Made by a program: the position numbers and the translations under genes
Notes under the pieces: generated by a model
Seen by the model: the letters and a program-made list of their open reading frames with translations, nothing else
Told to the model about the DNA's origin: nothing
Databases searched by the model: none
DNA from: Candidatus Accumulibacter similis
GTDB lineage: Bacteria > Pseudomonadota > Gammaproteobacteria > Burkholderiales > Rhodocyclaceae
Direction: 5' to 3'
Assembly (NCBI GenBank): GCA_013347225.1
Contig: CP054595.1
Location: forward strand, 4,975,010 to 5,039,009
Length of the DNA stretch: 64,000 bases
Shown: one piece after another, positions 44,352 through 52,550 of the stretch
How the letters are laid out: every line of letters starts with the position of its first letter
Position numbering within the stretch: the first letter of the stretch is position 1

Positions 44352-44771
44352 ACATCGAGGGCGTAGCATTTGGGCATCCTCAAAGTAAAGCGCCTGCCGG
44401 AGCTCTCCAGCAGGCGCTTTTGCTTGGGGACGGCGAGGCTCGCTGGGACGGGACGTCCGGTGGGTCTGCCTCCTGAAGGTACTATGCTCTTGTACTGATC
44501 CCAGAAGCATCTAGACATTCAAATGGAATATGCCAATATGATGTAGCGAAAAGTTCTGCAGCACGTAACTTGTTGATTTTAAATGGGTCCTTCCAGCATA
44601 ATATGCCATGTGGGAGGCGTGCGCGCAGAGTCGTTCTAGCGCCAGAGTGAGAATCGAGGTTTGCAGGGTTTGCGGGTTGCACCCGGAGCCCGCCTCAGGT
44701 AGTCGGCATCATTCCATCCACCCATCCTCGGGTCCGAAGCGAGCCGACCGCACACTGGCCGCCGGCAGCCA
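44352..44771. other. Intergenic region closing the early phage operon
   Basis: This 420-base stretch holds the terminator at 44387-44422, then an AT-rich patch (about 44515-44605) and nothing I recognise as a gene. Confidence 0.5.
44387..44422 (+). terminator. Terminator hairpin after the early operon
   Basis: AAGCGCCTGC and GCAGGCGCTT form a 10-bp stem around a 12-base loop, followed by a short T run. Confidence 0.75.
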
Positions 44772-45680
44772 TCATCCTCCTCGCTGGCGTCGACGCCCCC
44801 GCAGGCAGACCGCCAGCCAAGCGGAGGCGGCGAACAGCGTGAGCGTGGCGGGTTCGGGAACGCTGCTACTGACGACGGGAATCTTGGTGATCGCCGTGAC
44901 GCCTGCGGCTGGCTTGCTCAGATCAAACGGATCGCCGATCTGAGCGCGCGCTCCGGAACCGAAGCCGGTGCCGTCCACCCAGGTCGAGAGAACGTACTGG
45001 ATGTGAAAGGTCTCGCCCGGCAACACGTTCTGGGTGAAATAGTCAAAGGTGAAGGGATCGAGATCGTATCCCGTCTCCGGACCGAGCGGGCCATTCCTTG
45101 AATAGGAGGTGAAGGTCATGTTGCTGGCCTCCCCTAGCGTGACCAGAGAGTTGCTGCTGTTCGCCGTACCCGTCACATCCGCCTGTGCATACCAACTGGG
45201 ACCGCTGCCAAAACCGTAAATCAGCGACTCGATCAGAAAGCTGAAGTGTGCCGTCCGACCCGCGCCGATCACACCCAGGTAGCCTTGATTGATATTGAAG
45301 TGGAACTTGTACGATTGCGGGGTGCTGTCCGTATTCGTGAAGTCCGCGACGTACACCGCCTCACCTTTGAAGCTGTTGTTGACGCCGTAATGGTCGAGGT
45401 ATTGCGCACCAGCCGAAACCAAACCGTTCGTCGCCCCGGCCGAACGTCCGTAAGCCGGCTCGGGATTTGGGTAGGTCCATCGGCCGTCCTGCACACCCGC
45501 GAAGACGTTGAAGATGCTGTTCGCCGTATCGGTCGTATGCGAGTCGACGAGTGAGGTCCCATACAGATCGGTCCCTTGTGCCCGCGCCGTCACATCGATC
45601 TTGTCCGCCTGCGCTGTTTGCACAGTGAACACCCACACTGCCACTGCCACGAGGGACAGCCTGCTCTTTTCCTTAGTCAT
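44772..45680 (-). CDS. PEP-CTERM exported protein
   Basis: A 302-residue exported protein. The signal peptide is LSLVAVAVWVFTVQTAQA, and the mature part is rich in N, S, G, T and Y (GTANSSNSLVTLGEASNM and similar) with beta-strand character. The C-terminus has SVPEPATLTLFAASAWLA followed by CLRGRRRQRGG, the classical PEP-CTERM exosortase signal. The start at 45680 is set by AAGGAG 9 bases upstream. PEP-CTERM proteins are secreted into the extracellular matrix. It is oriented against the phage operons and is probably host cargo. Confidence 0.85.
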   Translation of the reverse strand: MTKEKSRLSLVAVAVWVFTVQTAQADKIDVTARAQGTDLYGTSLVDSHTTDTANSIFNVFAGVQDGRWTYPNPEPAYGRSAGATNGLVSAGAQYLDHYGVNNSFKGEAVYVADFTNTDSTPQSYKFHFNINQGYLGVIGAGRTAHFSFLIESLIYGFGSGPSWYAQADVTGTANSSNSLVTLGEASNMTFTSYSRNGPLGPETGYDLDPFTFDYFTQNVLPGETFHIQYVLSTWVDGTGFGSGARAQIGDPFDLSKPAAGVTAITKIPVVSSSVPEPATLTLFAASAWLAVCLRGRRRQRGG

Positions 45681-45970
45681 CTGCGTCACTCCTTCGCCAT
45701 CGTTGGGGTCGTCGTCATCATCAGGAGCGATCTGCCAGGTCGCCACCAAAGGATAGGCCATTCAACTCCGCCTCGGCAACTTTTTCGGGCTCTGACGGGC
45801 TCTGAGGCCAGTCGTGATAAAGGGAAAGCCTGCCGACGAAACGCGAAGGCCGTACCGGAATCGCAACGCGAGGATGGCCATGTGTCGCGGCATTAGCCGC
45901 CGAGTTCGCCATGGTGACCATGGCGCAAGCGGATCGTGCCAAGCCCGACGACATCGCCTTGGTGTTGCCT

Positions 45971-46198
45971 TTACCAGGCGATGCGCTGGGCGAATTGGTA
46001 GTCGCGCGCCGGGTACTGCTGCGGGTCGAACTCGCCGTGCCGGGCATCAGCTCTCCCCGGCCGCGGCAGGCGGCGGGTTAGCGCAACAGGCGACTGTGAC
46101 GTCGGCTCTCCGACGTGATCGAGGATCTTGTTGACGGCCGACGCCTGCGTGAGAAAGGCGATGGTCCTAATCTTGTCTGCGCACTCCGGGACATAGCA
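45971..46198 (-). pseudogene. IS91-type transposase C-terminal remnant
   Basis: The minus-strand frame reads CYVPECADKIRTIAFLTQ, then AVNKILDHVGEP and a proline/arginine-rich tail. This resembles the C-terminal end of IS91-family transposases (CxxCG, R-I-I-A-F-I, ILDHL). No N-terminus, HUH motif or catalytic tyrosine is present. It is a short decayed fragment in the otherwise gene-free stretch 45681-46388. Confidence 0.6.
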
Positions 46199-46388
46199 GG
46201 GGAGCGAAGTGCCAGCATCGGGCAAGCCGCAGGGTCCAAACGTACCGTGCCATTTGGCGATGAATCGTCTCTTCTGCGGCTTGTGCTGTGCGGCGGTTGT
46301 CCTCCACCTTTTCGTTGCTCCTGCGATACGAACCCTCGCGGCCCGTGACCTCATCCATCCGGGCCGCTTTCTTTTGGCGAGGTGAGAC

Positions 46389-47810
46389 TTGGCCGTACCC
46401 GAACTGACGCTCCAGCACTGGCCGATCGAGCGACTGATCGACTACGCCCGCAATCCGCGCCAGAACGACCACGCCGTCGAGCAGATGGCCTCGGTGATCA
46501 CCGAGTTCGGCTTTCGGATTCCGGTGGTGGCCAAAAGCACGGGCGAACTGGTCGATGGGCACCTGCGACTGAAGGCGGCGCGCCGGCTTGGGCTGAAGAC
46601 GGTACCGGTCGTCCTGGCCGACGAGCTGACGGATGCGCAGATCAAGGCCTTTCGCCTGCTGGCCAACCGATCCGCTTCCTGGGCGCAGTGGGACGAGGCG
46701 CTGCTGGCGCTCGAACTCGAGGACCTCAAACTCGCGGACTTCGATCTGTCGCTGACCGGGTTCGAGGAGGGTGAGATCGCTCGCCTGCTGGCCGACGAAG
46801 CGGTTTCAAGCGACGGCGACCAAGAGCCGGCCGCGGATGAGCCCGACGCCGCGGATGACGTTCCCGATGCGCCCGTCCACCCGGTCAGCCGAACTGGTGA
46901 TATCTGGGCGCTGGGCCAGCACCGTCTGATCTGCGGGGACGCCAGTGACGCCGCGGTGGTCGGCGCGTTGATGGGCGAGGAGCGTGCGAACCTCCTGATG
47001 ACGAGCCCGCCCTACGCCAACCAGCGCGCCTACACGACCGGCGGGATCGCCGACTGGGACCGGCTGATGCAGGGCGTCTTCGCCGTGGCGATGACCGTGA
47101 TGGCAGCGGCGGCGCAGATGCTGGTGAACCTCGGCCTGGTGCATCGTGAGGGTAGCGTGGTGCGCTACTGGGATGACTGGCTCTCCTGGATGCCGCGCCA
47201 GAGCTGGCGCTTCTTCGGCTGGTACGTGTGGGATCAGGGCGTGACCGTTCCCGGTGATTGGGCCGGTCGCCTCGCACCGCGGCACGAGTTCCTGTTCCAC
47301 TTCAACCGCGAGGCCAGAAAGCCGAACAAGACGGTGCCGTGCAAGTTCGCTGGTCAGGACAAGCATTTGCAGGCCGACGGCAGCAGTAGCGGTGGACTGC
47401 GTACAAGGGAAGGCGAGCGCACCGGCTGGAACCATGCCGGCAAGGTGACGCAAGACTTCCGCATCCCGGACTCGGTCGTGACCTGCACCCGCCAGCGAGG
47501 ATCCATCGGCGAGGGCATCGACCACCCCGCCGTGTTCCCGGTGGCATTGCCGGAGTTCGTGATCGAGGCCTACACGAGTCCCGGGGAGATCGTCCTTGAT
47601 CCCTTCGGCGGTTCCGGCACGACGGTGCTGGCGGCGCAGCGCACCGGCCGCATCGCCCGTTCGGTCGAGATCGCGCCCGAGTACGTCGATGTGGCGATCG
47701 AACGCTTCCGGCAGAACTTTCCCGGTGTGCCGGCGACCTTGCTGGCGACCGGTCAGACCTTCGACGAGGTCGCCGCTGAGCGGCTCTCCCTCGAACAGGA
47801 GGCGGCATGA
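46389..47810 (+). CDS. ParB-like/DNA methyltransferase fusion (TSPPY type)
   Basis: A 473-residue protein. The N-terminal ParB/Srx nuclease-like domain (about 1-105) has IERLIDYARNPRQNDHAVEQ and GELVDGHLRLKAARRLGL. A modification methyltransferase domain starts around 165 (GDIWALGQHRLICGD). Motif IV is TSPPY, and motif I appears late as LDPFGGSGTTVLAAQ, the beta-group permuted order of N4-cytosine or N6-adenine enzymes. Such fusions are common in phages and probably protect phage DNA from host restriction. The target sequence is unknown. It is coupled by ATGA overlap to a second such gene. Confidence 0.88.
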   Translation: MAVPELTLQHWPIERLIDYARNPRQNDHAVEQMASVITEFGFRIPVVAKSTGELVDGHLRLKAARRLGLKTVPVVLADELTDAQIKAFRLLANRSASWAQWDEALLALELEDLKLADFDLSLTGFEEGEIARLLADEAVSSDGDQEPAADEPDAADDVPDAPVHPVSRTGDIWALGQHRLICGDASDAAVVGALMGEERANLLMTSPPYANQRAYTTGGIADWDRLMQGVFAVAMTVMAAAAQMLVNLGLVHREGSVVRYWDDWLSWMPRQSWRFFGWYVWDQGVTVPGDWAGRLAPRHEFLFHFNREARKPNKTVPCKFAGQDKHLQADGSSSGGLRTREGERTGWNHAGKVTQDFRIPDSVVTCTRQRGSIGEGIDHPAVFPVALPEFVIEAYTSPGEIVLDPFGGSGTTVLAAQRTGRIARSVEIAPEYVDVAIERFRQNFPGVPATLLATGQTFDEVAAERLSLEQEAA

Positions 47811-49045
47811 ACGTTTCGTGGCTGGCGGACAAGATCGAGCAGTGGCCGACCGCCAAGCTGCTGCCCTACGCTCGAAACGCCCGGACGCACAGCGATCAGC
47901 AGGTGGCACAGATCGCGGCCTCGATCGCCGAGTTTGGCTTCACCAACCCGATTCTGTCCGGCAGTGATGGTGTGATCGTCGCCGGACATGGGCGCCTCGC
48001 TGCTGCTCAGAAGCTGGGTCTGGACGTGGTCCCGGTGGTCGTGCTCGACCATCTGACGCCGACCCAGCGTCGAGCTTTGGTGATCGCCGACAACCGCATC
48101 GCCGAGAACGCTGGCTGGGACGACGCGATGTTGCGCGTCGAGTTGGCGGATCTCCAGAGCAACGACTTCGATCTGGCGCTCACCGGATTCGCTGCCGACG
48201 AGCTGCTCGAGATCCTGGCCGGGGAGGAGACCAGCACCGAAGGCCAGACGGACGACGACGCAGTTCCCGATGTCCCGGAGACGCCGGTTTCCCGGCCAGG
48301 CGATGTCTGGATCTGTGGCAAGCACCGCGTGCTCTGCGGGGACGCCACGCAGGAGGCAAGCTACGTGGCGCTGCTCGGCAGCGAACGCGTGTCGATGGTG
48401 TTTCAAGATCCGCCGTACTCCGTGAACTACGCCAACAGTGCCAAGGACAAGCTGCGCGGCAGGAACCGTCCGATTCTCAACGACAACCTGGGTGACGAGT
48501 TCGGACCCTTCCTCATCGCGGCCCTGACACCGATGCTGGCGCGCTGCGACGGAGCGGTCTACATCGCGATGTCCTCGAGCGAACTCGACACGCTGCAGTC
48601 GGCGTTTCGCGCCGCTGGCGGCCACTGGTCGACGTTCATCATCTGGGCCAAGAACACCTTCACGATGGGCCGCGCCGACTACCAGCGGCAGTACGAGCCG
48701 ATCCTCTACGGCTGGCGGGAAGGCAGCAGGCGGCACTGGTGCGGCGACCGTGACCAGGGCGATGTGTGGCAGATCAAGAAGCCGGTCAAGAATGATCTCC
48801 ATCCGACGATGAAGCCCGTCGAACTGGTGGAGCGCGCGATTCGCAATTCGAGCCGGCCCGGCGATACGGTGCTCGACTGTTTCGCCGGGTCAGGCACGAC
48901 GTTGATCGCAGCCGAGAAGTCGGGGCGCGTCGCGCGGATGATGGAGCTCGATCCGAAGTACTGCGATGTGGTGGTTCGCCGCTGGCAGGACCATAGCGGA
49001 AAGAAAGCCACCCGAGAATCGGATGGCGTGACGTTCGGCGAGTAA
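47807..49045 (+). CDS. ParB-like/DNA methyltransferase fusion (DPPY type)
   Basis: A 412-residue protein of the same architecture as its upstream neighbour but only distantly similar. The ParB-like N-terminus has LLPYARNARTHSDQQVAQIA and GVIVAGHGRLAAAQKLGL. The methyltransferase has motif IV QDPPYSVN and motif I LDCFAGSGTTLIAAE, characteristic of N6-adenine methyltransferases of the DNA-modification beta class. It probably modifies adenine in a specific site. No cognate restriction gene is adjacent. Confidence 0.88.
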   Translation: MNVSWLADKIEQWPTAKLLPYARNARTHSDQQVAQIAASIAEFGFTNPILSGSDGVIVAGHGRLAAAQKLGLDVVPVVVLDHLTPTQRRALVIADNRIAENAGWDDAMLRVELADLQSNDFDLALTGFAADELLEILAGEETSTEGQTDDDAVPDVPETPVSRPGDVWICGKHRVLCGDATQEASYVALLGSERVSMVFQDPPYSVNYANSAKDKLRGRNRPILNDNLGDEFGPFLIAALTPMLARCDGAVYIAMSSSELDTLQSAFRAAGGHWSTFIIWAKNTFTMGRADYQRQYEPILYGWREGSRRHWCGDRDQGDVWQIKKPVKNDLHPTMKPVELVERAIRNSSRPGDTVLDCFAGSGTTLIAAEKSGRVARMMELDPKYCDVVVRRWQDHSGKKATRESDGVTFGE

Positions 49046-49198
49046 GCAGTCATCCAGACGGAAGTGCGAGCCGGCCGCCACCGACCCAGTGCTGCCAGTC
49101 CAACTATCAAAGGTTCAGTGTCGGGTATAAGAGTAGAGCTGGCATGCGGTGAGCGGCAAGTAGGGGCCTATGCTGACTACGGGCTCGAATGGCAACGG

Positions 49199-49597
49199 TC
49201 AGTCTCCCTCCAGTTCCGAAATCTCAATCAGGTTGCAGTCGGGATCACGCAGATAGATCGATCTGATTCGTCCCGTCGCACCTGTGCGCATGACGGGGCC
49301 TTCCATGATTGGCCACTGGCATTCACCCATCCGGTCAACAACCGCTTGCAGTGCCAACGTCGAAATAAAGCAGAGGTCGAGAGAACCTGGTGTAGGGACA
49401 TGGGCCTTGGGCTCGAACTCCTTGCCTTTGATGTGAAGATTGATCTTCTGTCCCCCGAACTTGAAAGCCTTGCGTTCGACGGGTGGCGTACCACCGATGA
49501 AGGTCTCCAGCGTCATACCCAAAATTCGGGTATAGAAATCAACGCATGCGGCTTCGTTTGCCGTGGTGAGCACCAAATGGTCGAGGTGGCTAATCAT
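49199..49597 (-). CDS. VOC/glyoxalase-bleomycin resistance family protein
   Basis: This 132-residue vicinal-oxygen-chelate protein starts MISHLDHLVLTTANEAACVD; five residues more are possible from an ATG at 49612. It has LDHLVLT, YTRILGMTLETF, the metal ligand pattern H-L-D and a late E in YLRDPDCNLIEIS. VOC proteins bind metal and small electrophiles (glyoxalase, dioxygenase or resistance functions). It is convergent with the methyltransferase genes and less GC-rich than its neighbours, so it looks like acquired cargo. Confidence 0.88.
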   Translation of the reverse strand: MISHLDHLVLTTANEAACVDFYTRILGMTLETFIGGTPPVERKAFKFGGQKINLHIKGKEFEPKAHVPTPGSLDLCFISTLALQAVVDRMGECQWPIMEGPVMRTGATGRIRSIYLRDPDCNLIEISELEGD

Positions 49598-49612
49598 ATG
49601 GGTCGAGTCCAA

Positions 49613-49996
49613 GCGAAAAGGGAGAGTCTATCTTGAGGATCCATCGCTCGTGGCTGTCGCCTTCGATCAGCTATTGAGCGCGAGTAGACCGGCGCGTTTC
49701 AGGGTAGATCAGTCATTCGAATGGCGCCTATCTGAAATCGACGACGGACTGCTCTTGGCCGAGTGCGGACGACGTCATCCTACACCCACTGGCCGCTTCT
49801 CGCAGTAGCGGTCGATCAGACGAGCAAATTGTCATCGCCAGCCGAATGGCCGCTTACGGCTGGTCGCCCCCGGGTCAACGTCGGCTTTGGAGAAACGTCG
49901 CCGCCGCGTGCTCATGTCGACAGTGATACCTGGCAGGCTCTCACCGAACGACCGCGTAAGATGCGCATAGCCTTCGCAGCCTGGCGTTCGAGCGGA
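49613..49996. other. Unassigned spacer
   Basis: About 380 bases of lower GC content between the VOC gene and the minus-strand small-gene array. An 81-codon frame (49563-49808, plus) overlaps the VOC gene antisense and shows no recognisable domain. I see nothing I can support here. Confidence 0.4.
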
Positions 49997-50359
49997 TCAG
50001 GCGGCCAACTCTTCGGCGATCTCGCAATGCACCACGAACCCGGTCAAGTAGGGCAAGCCGCAGGGGATGCCATAGTCGCGGGAGGTCTGGCGGCCGATGG
50101 TCCAGACCATCCACCGCGCTACGGCGGCGTAGATCGCTTGCTCGAGGGCCTTGCCCTTGGCACGCTCGTTGAGGACGTAGTCGGCGAAGTGGCGTCCATG
50201 GCGGCTGTCGAGAAACGCGCGGACCGATTCGAGCGGCTGGCCGGTCGCTGCGGCGATGGTGGTCATGGCGACCGGCCAGGCGGCCGCGGCCTGGTGTTCG
50301 AGGGTACCGGTGAAGCCCCAAGTGTCGTTGTGGCTGGCGGGGATGCTTTGGGTCGTCAT
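49997..50359 (-). CDS. Small phage/plasmid hypothetical protein
   Basis: This 120-residue soluble protein (LEHQAAAAWPVAMTTIAAAT; GRHFADYVLNERAKGKALEQ) starts behind an AAGGAG site. The repeat R1 ends 36 bases upstream. It is the last gene of the minus-strand array. No family recognised. Confidence 0.65.
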   Translation of the reverse strand: MTTQSIPASHNDTWGFTGTLEHQAAAAWPVAMTTIAAATGQPLESVRAFLDSRHGRHFADYVLNERAKGKALEQAIYAAVARWMVWTIGRQTSRDYGIPCGLPYLTGFVVHCEIAEELAA

Positions 50360-50395
50360 GGTGGTCTCCTTGCGGTGGGTGGTGGCGACACCCGT

Positions 50396-50426
50396 ATGAA
50401 CGCGCTCTTTGAGCAGGAAGCCAAGC
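50396..50426 (-). promoter_or_regulatory. Promoter-like repeat R1
   Basis: Minus-strand GCTTGGCTT - 12 bases - GCGCGTTCAT. Read as TTGGCT / GTTCAT boxes, the gap is exactly 17 bases and the second box ends 36 bases before the 120-residue gene. Confidence 0.55.
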
Positions 50427-50454
50427 TCCATCTTGGCATCCTGCCCGCTGAATG

Positions 50455-50718
50455 TCATCGCCTGGCGTCGACCCGCATGAGCTCGGCTTGTGCTCCGGCG
50501 ATCAGGTCGAGGCGCACGTTGCCGGCGACGTAGGTCGCCAGGTGGTTCAGGGTCCAGTTGAGCACGTTGGCCTTGTCCTTCAGGCCCTCGACTTCCTCGT
50601 ACCGGGCGATGTAGTGGTCGAGTTCGGCGAGGGCGCGCTCCATCGTGGCGCGGGCGTTGGCCAAGGCCTCACGGCCCTGGGTCTCGGCATGGTTGGCGAT
50701 GTAGTCTGCTTCGTTCAT
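50455..50718 (-). CDS. Small helical phage/plasmid protein
   Basis: This 87-residue protein is almost wholly helical (ALANARATMERALAELDHYI; VLNWTLNHLATYVAGNVRL) and starts behind a GGAGACGCC site. The repeat R2 lies 39 bases upstream. Overlapping repeat R1 follows its stop. No family recognised. Confidence 0.65.
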   Translation of the reverse strand: MNEADYIANHAETQGREALANARATMERALAELDHYIARYEEVEGLKDKANVLNWTLNHLATYVAGNVRLDLIAGAQAELMRVDARR

Positions 50719-50757
50719 GGGGCGTCTCCTGGTTGGCGCTGCGTTGATGACGACTGT

Positions 50758-50788
50758 ATGAACGCGCTGTTCGAGCCGTAAGCCAAGC
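50758..50788 (-). promoter_or_regulatory. Promoter-like repeat R2
   Basis: GCTTGGCTT - 12 - GCGCGTTCAT on the minus strand, ending 39 bases before the 87-residue gene. Reverse reading on the plus strand has a stop codon inside it, so it does not encode a conserved peptide there. Confidence 0.55.
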
Positions 50789-50956
50789 GAATTCTCAATC
50801 ATTGTTCGAGGCCCCTTCGGTCGGGTGGCCACGGTCGGGCGACTCGCGATCTTGGCGCCCGGGCGCACACCTTCGCGCGGCGTGGCGCCGTCTGACTGCG
50901 TGCGCGGCCATCATCGCGCCCGCGGCATTCGCGGCCCACGGGCGCCCGTTGGCGAT

Positions 50957-51232
50957 TCAGGTGCCGCGCAACTCCCGGACGCCGGCGTTGACCAGGGTCA
51001 TCACGGCGCTGGTGAAGACGAGATTGGCCATCGACGGGCAGGCCTTCCCGTCTTCGAGCAATTCGTCGATGGCCTCGCGCGACTTCGCGCGCATCGCCGC
51101 GCACACCGCGTCGAGTTGATCGTTGCTGGCGGCGCGCACTTCAGTCGGGCAGAGACGGATCAGGGTGCGCAGGGCGGCGTCGGCGAGGGCTTGGCCCAGG
51201 GTCTCGAGGTTCTTGGCTTCGGTCGGGGTCAT
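50957..51232 (-). CDS. Small helical phage/plasmid protein
   Basis: This 91-residue protein (ALADAALRTLIRLCPTEVRA; AMRAKSREAIDELLEDGK) starts at MTPTEAKN. Repeat R3 ends 36 bases upstream. It is probably soluble and helical. No family recognised. Confidence 0.65.
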   Translation of the reverse strand: MTPTEAKNLETLGQALADAALRTLIRLCPTEVRAASNDQLDAVCAAMRAKSREAIDELLEDGKACPSMANLVFTSAVMTLVNAGVRELRGT

Positions 51233-51268
51233 GGCGCAGCTCCGGATGGCGTGGTGGATGACGAACAC

Positions 51269-51299
51269 ATGAACGCGCTGCTCACTCCGGAAGCCAAGC
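51269..51299 (-). promoter_or_regulatory. Promoter-like repeat R3
   Basis: GCTTGGCTT - 12 - GCGCGTTCAT on the minus strand, 36 bases before the 91-residue gene; AGAAGAT/ATCTTCT forms a hairpin just upstream of it (51300-51316). Confidence 0.55.
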
Positions 51300-51494
51300 A
51301 GAAGATTGATCTTCTGGATCCTTGCCGGTCAGGATCTCGAGCCAGTCGCGCACGAAGTGCTCGCCGGTGACCCCGTGGTTGCGGACGTAGCGTACGCGCT
51401 TCATGGTGAGGTTCCACTCCTGAGCGATGCCCCGAATCGTCTGGCGATTTTGCCGCATCAGGCGGCGGATGGTTTCGGCGCTGAGGGTGTTCAT
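51282..51494 (-). CDS. Small HTH-like protein
   Basis: A 70-residue protein with an HTH-like segment (IRRLMRQNRQTIRGIAQEWN followed by MKRVRYVRNHG), probably a small DNA-binding regulator. Repeat R4 ends 32 bases upstream; its own 3' end runs into repeat R3. Start supported by GGAGC just upstream. Confidence 0.65.
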   Translation of the reverse strand: MNTLSAETIRRLMRQNRQTIRGIAQEWNLTMKRVRYVRNHGVTGEHFVRDWLEILTGKDPEDQSSAWLPE

Positions 51495-51526
51495 GTCGGG
51501 CTCCTGGTGGCGTTGATGACGATCGT

Positions 51527-51557
51527 ATGAACGCGCTGTCTGGTGCCGAAGCCAAGC
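51527..51557 (-). promoter_or_regulatory. Promoter-like repeat R4
   Basis: GCTTGGCTT - 12 - GCGCGTTCAT on the minus strand, 32 bases before the 70-residue gene. A stem GGTGCCGAAG/CTTCGGCACC flanks its upstream end. Confidence 0.55.
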
Positions 51558-51590
51558 GGATTCTCAAGCTTTCTTCGGCACCCTGAGATT

Positions 51591-51893
51591 TCACACTCTC
51601 GCCTCGGTCATGCGCAGTCCTTTGAGCTGCACCGGAGGGCGGCACTCGTAGGCGTCGGGGCGCTCTTCGAAGTCGGCGATGACCGCCTTGAGCACGGCCT
51701 GGAGGTAGCGTTCCGGCTTGCGGTAACGCTGGAGGCAGCGAAGTTGCTGAGCGGTCGCCGTGACGTGGAACCACTGGTCCGGCGTCACGGTGTCGCACAG
51801 CTCGCACCAGACAGTGACGCCGTGCTGTTCGACAAAGGCTTTCGCGCCGGAGAACACGGTCGGCGTCGTTTGCGGGTAGCGCATGCGGGTCAT
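51591..51893 (-). CDS. Small hypothetical protein coupled to the DUF3489 gene
   Basis: A 100-residue protein (AFVEQHGVTVWCELCDTVTP; KPERYLQAVLKAVIADFEER) whose ATG overlaps the DUF3489 stop by 4 bases. A C-x-x-C pair hints at metal binding. It has no repeat of its own, in line with coupling to the upstream gene. No family recognised. Confidence 0.65.
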   Translation of the reverse strand: MTRMRYPQTTPTVFSGAKAFVEQHGVTVWCELCDTVTPDQWFHVTATAQQLRCLQRYRKPERYLQAVLKAVIADFEERPDAYECRPPVQLKGLRMTEARV

Positions 51894-52453
51894 TGCGCCA
51901 CCTCTCCGACGCGATAAACGCGATCGCGGCCAGCTGCCTTCTCGGACGTGATGGTCAGCCCGAGCTTCTTCTTGAGCGCGCCTGCCAGGCAACCCCGGAC
52001 GGTCTGGCCCAGCCATCCGGTGGATGCGCAAATTTGCGCAACCGTCGCCCCCTCGGGCCGCTGCAGCATCGCGATCACGGCGGCTTGCTTGCTGTTGTCC
52101 CGGGTTCGCGGCTTGCGCTCGACGACGTCCGGCTGCGGATCCGGCGGCGCCTGGTCCGGCCCCCACTCGGCCTCGATGGCCGCCACCGCGGCCTCGATCT
52201 CGGCGTCCGGGGTAATGGGCTCCGGCAGCTCGTACGCGCGCCCCACGGCGGCGCAGCCGTCGGCGGTCAGCCGATACACGATCTCGTCGCCGACCGCCGT
52301 CTCGAAGATCAGGTGACGGCTCAGGAGACTGGCAAGGACCTTCTTCTGGGCGCCGCTGGGCAGCCGCGCCGGCAGGGGATGAACGCTGCCATCGGGCCGT
52401 TCGGCGGCAGCGGTGAGGACTTCGATCTGGGTCGGGGTGAGTGTGATGGTCAT
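51890..52453 (-). CDS. DUF3489 family DNA-binding-like protein
   Basis: A 187-residue protein with an N-terminal wing-like region (LTPTQIEVLTAAAERPDGSV) and a C-terminal DUF3489 winged-helix (DNSKQAAVIAMLQRPEGATV, then WLGQTVRGCLAGALKKKLGL). DUF3489 proteins occur in mobile elements, often together with DUF2924 and serine recombinases. Repeat R5 ends 33 bases upstream, and a GAGGAG site precedes the ATG. Likely DNA-binding. Confidence 0.82.
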   Translation of the reverse strand: MTITLTPTQIEVLTAAAERPDGSVHPLPARLPSGAQKKVLASLLSRHLIFETAVGDEIVYRLTADGCAAVGRAYELPEPITPDAEIEAAVAAIEAEWGPDQAPPDPQPDVVERKPRTRDNSKQAAVIAMLQRPEGATVAQICASTGWLGQTVRGCLAGALKKKLGLTITSEKAAGRDRVYRVGEVAQ

Positions 52454-52486
52454 GTCGTGCTCCTCGGCGTGGTGGATGACATGCGT

Positions 52487-52517
52487 ATGAACGCGCTGTT
52501 CGAGGCGGAAGCCAAGC
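52487..52517 (-). promoter_or_regulatory. Promoter-like repeat R5
   Basis: GCTTGGCTT - 12 - GCGCGTTCAT on the minus strand, 33 bases before DUF3489. GGAAGCCAAGC/GCTTGGCTTCC forms a perfect hairpin over its upstream part. Confidence 0.55.
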
Positions 52518-52550
52518 GTCTTCTGCTTGGCTTCCGGTCGACGTCGCCGA

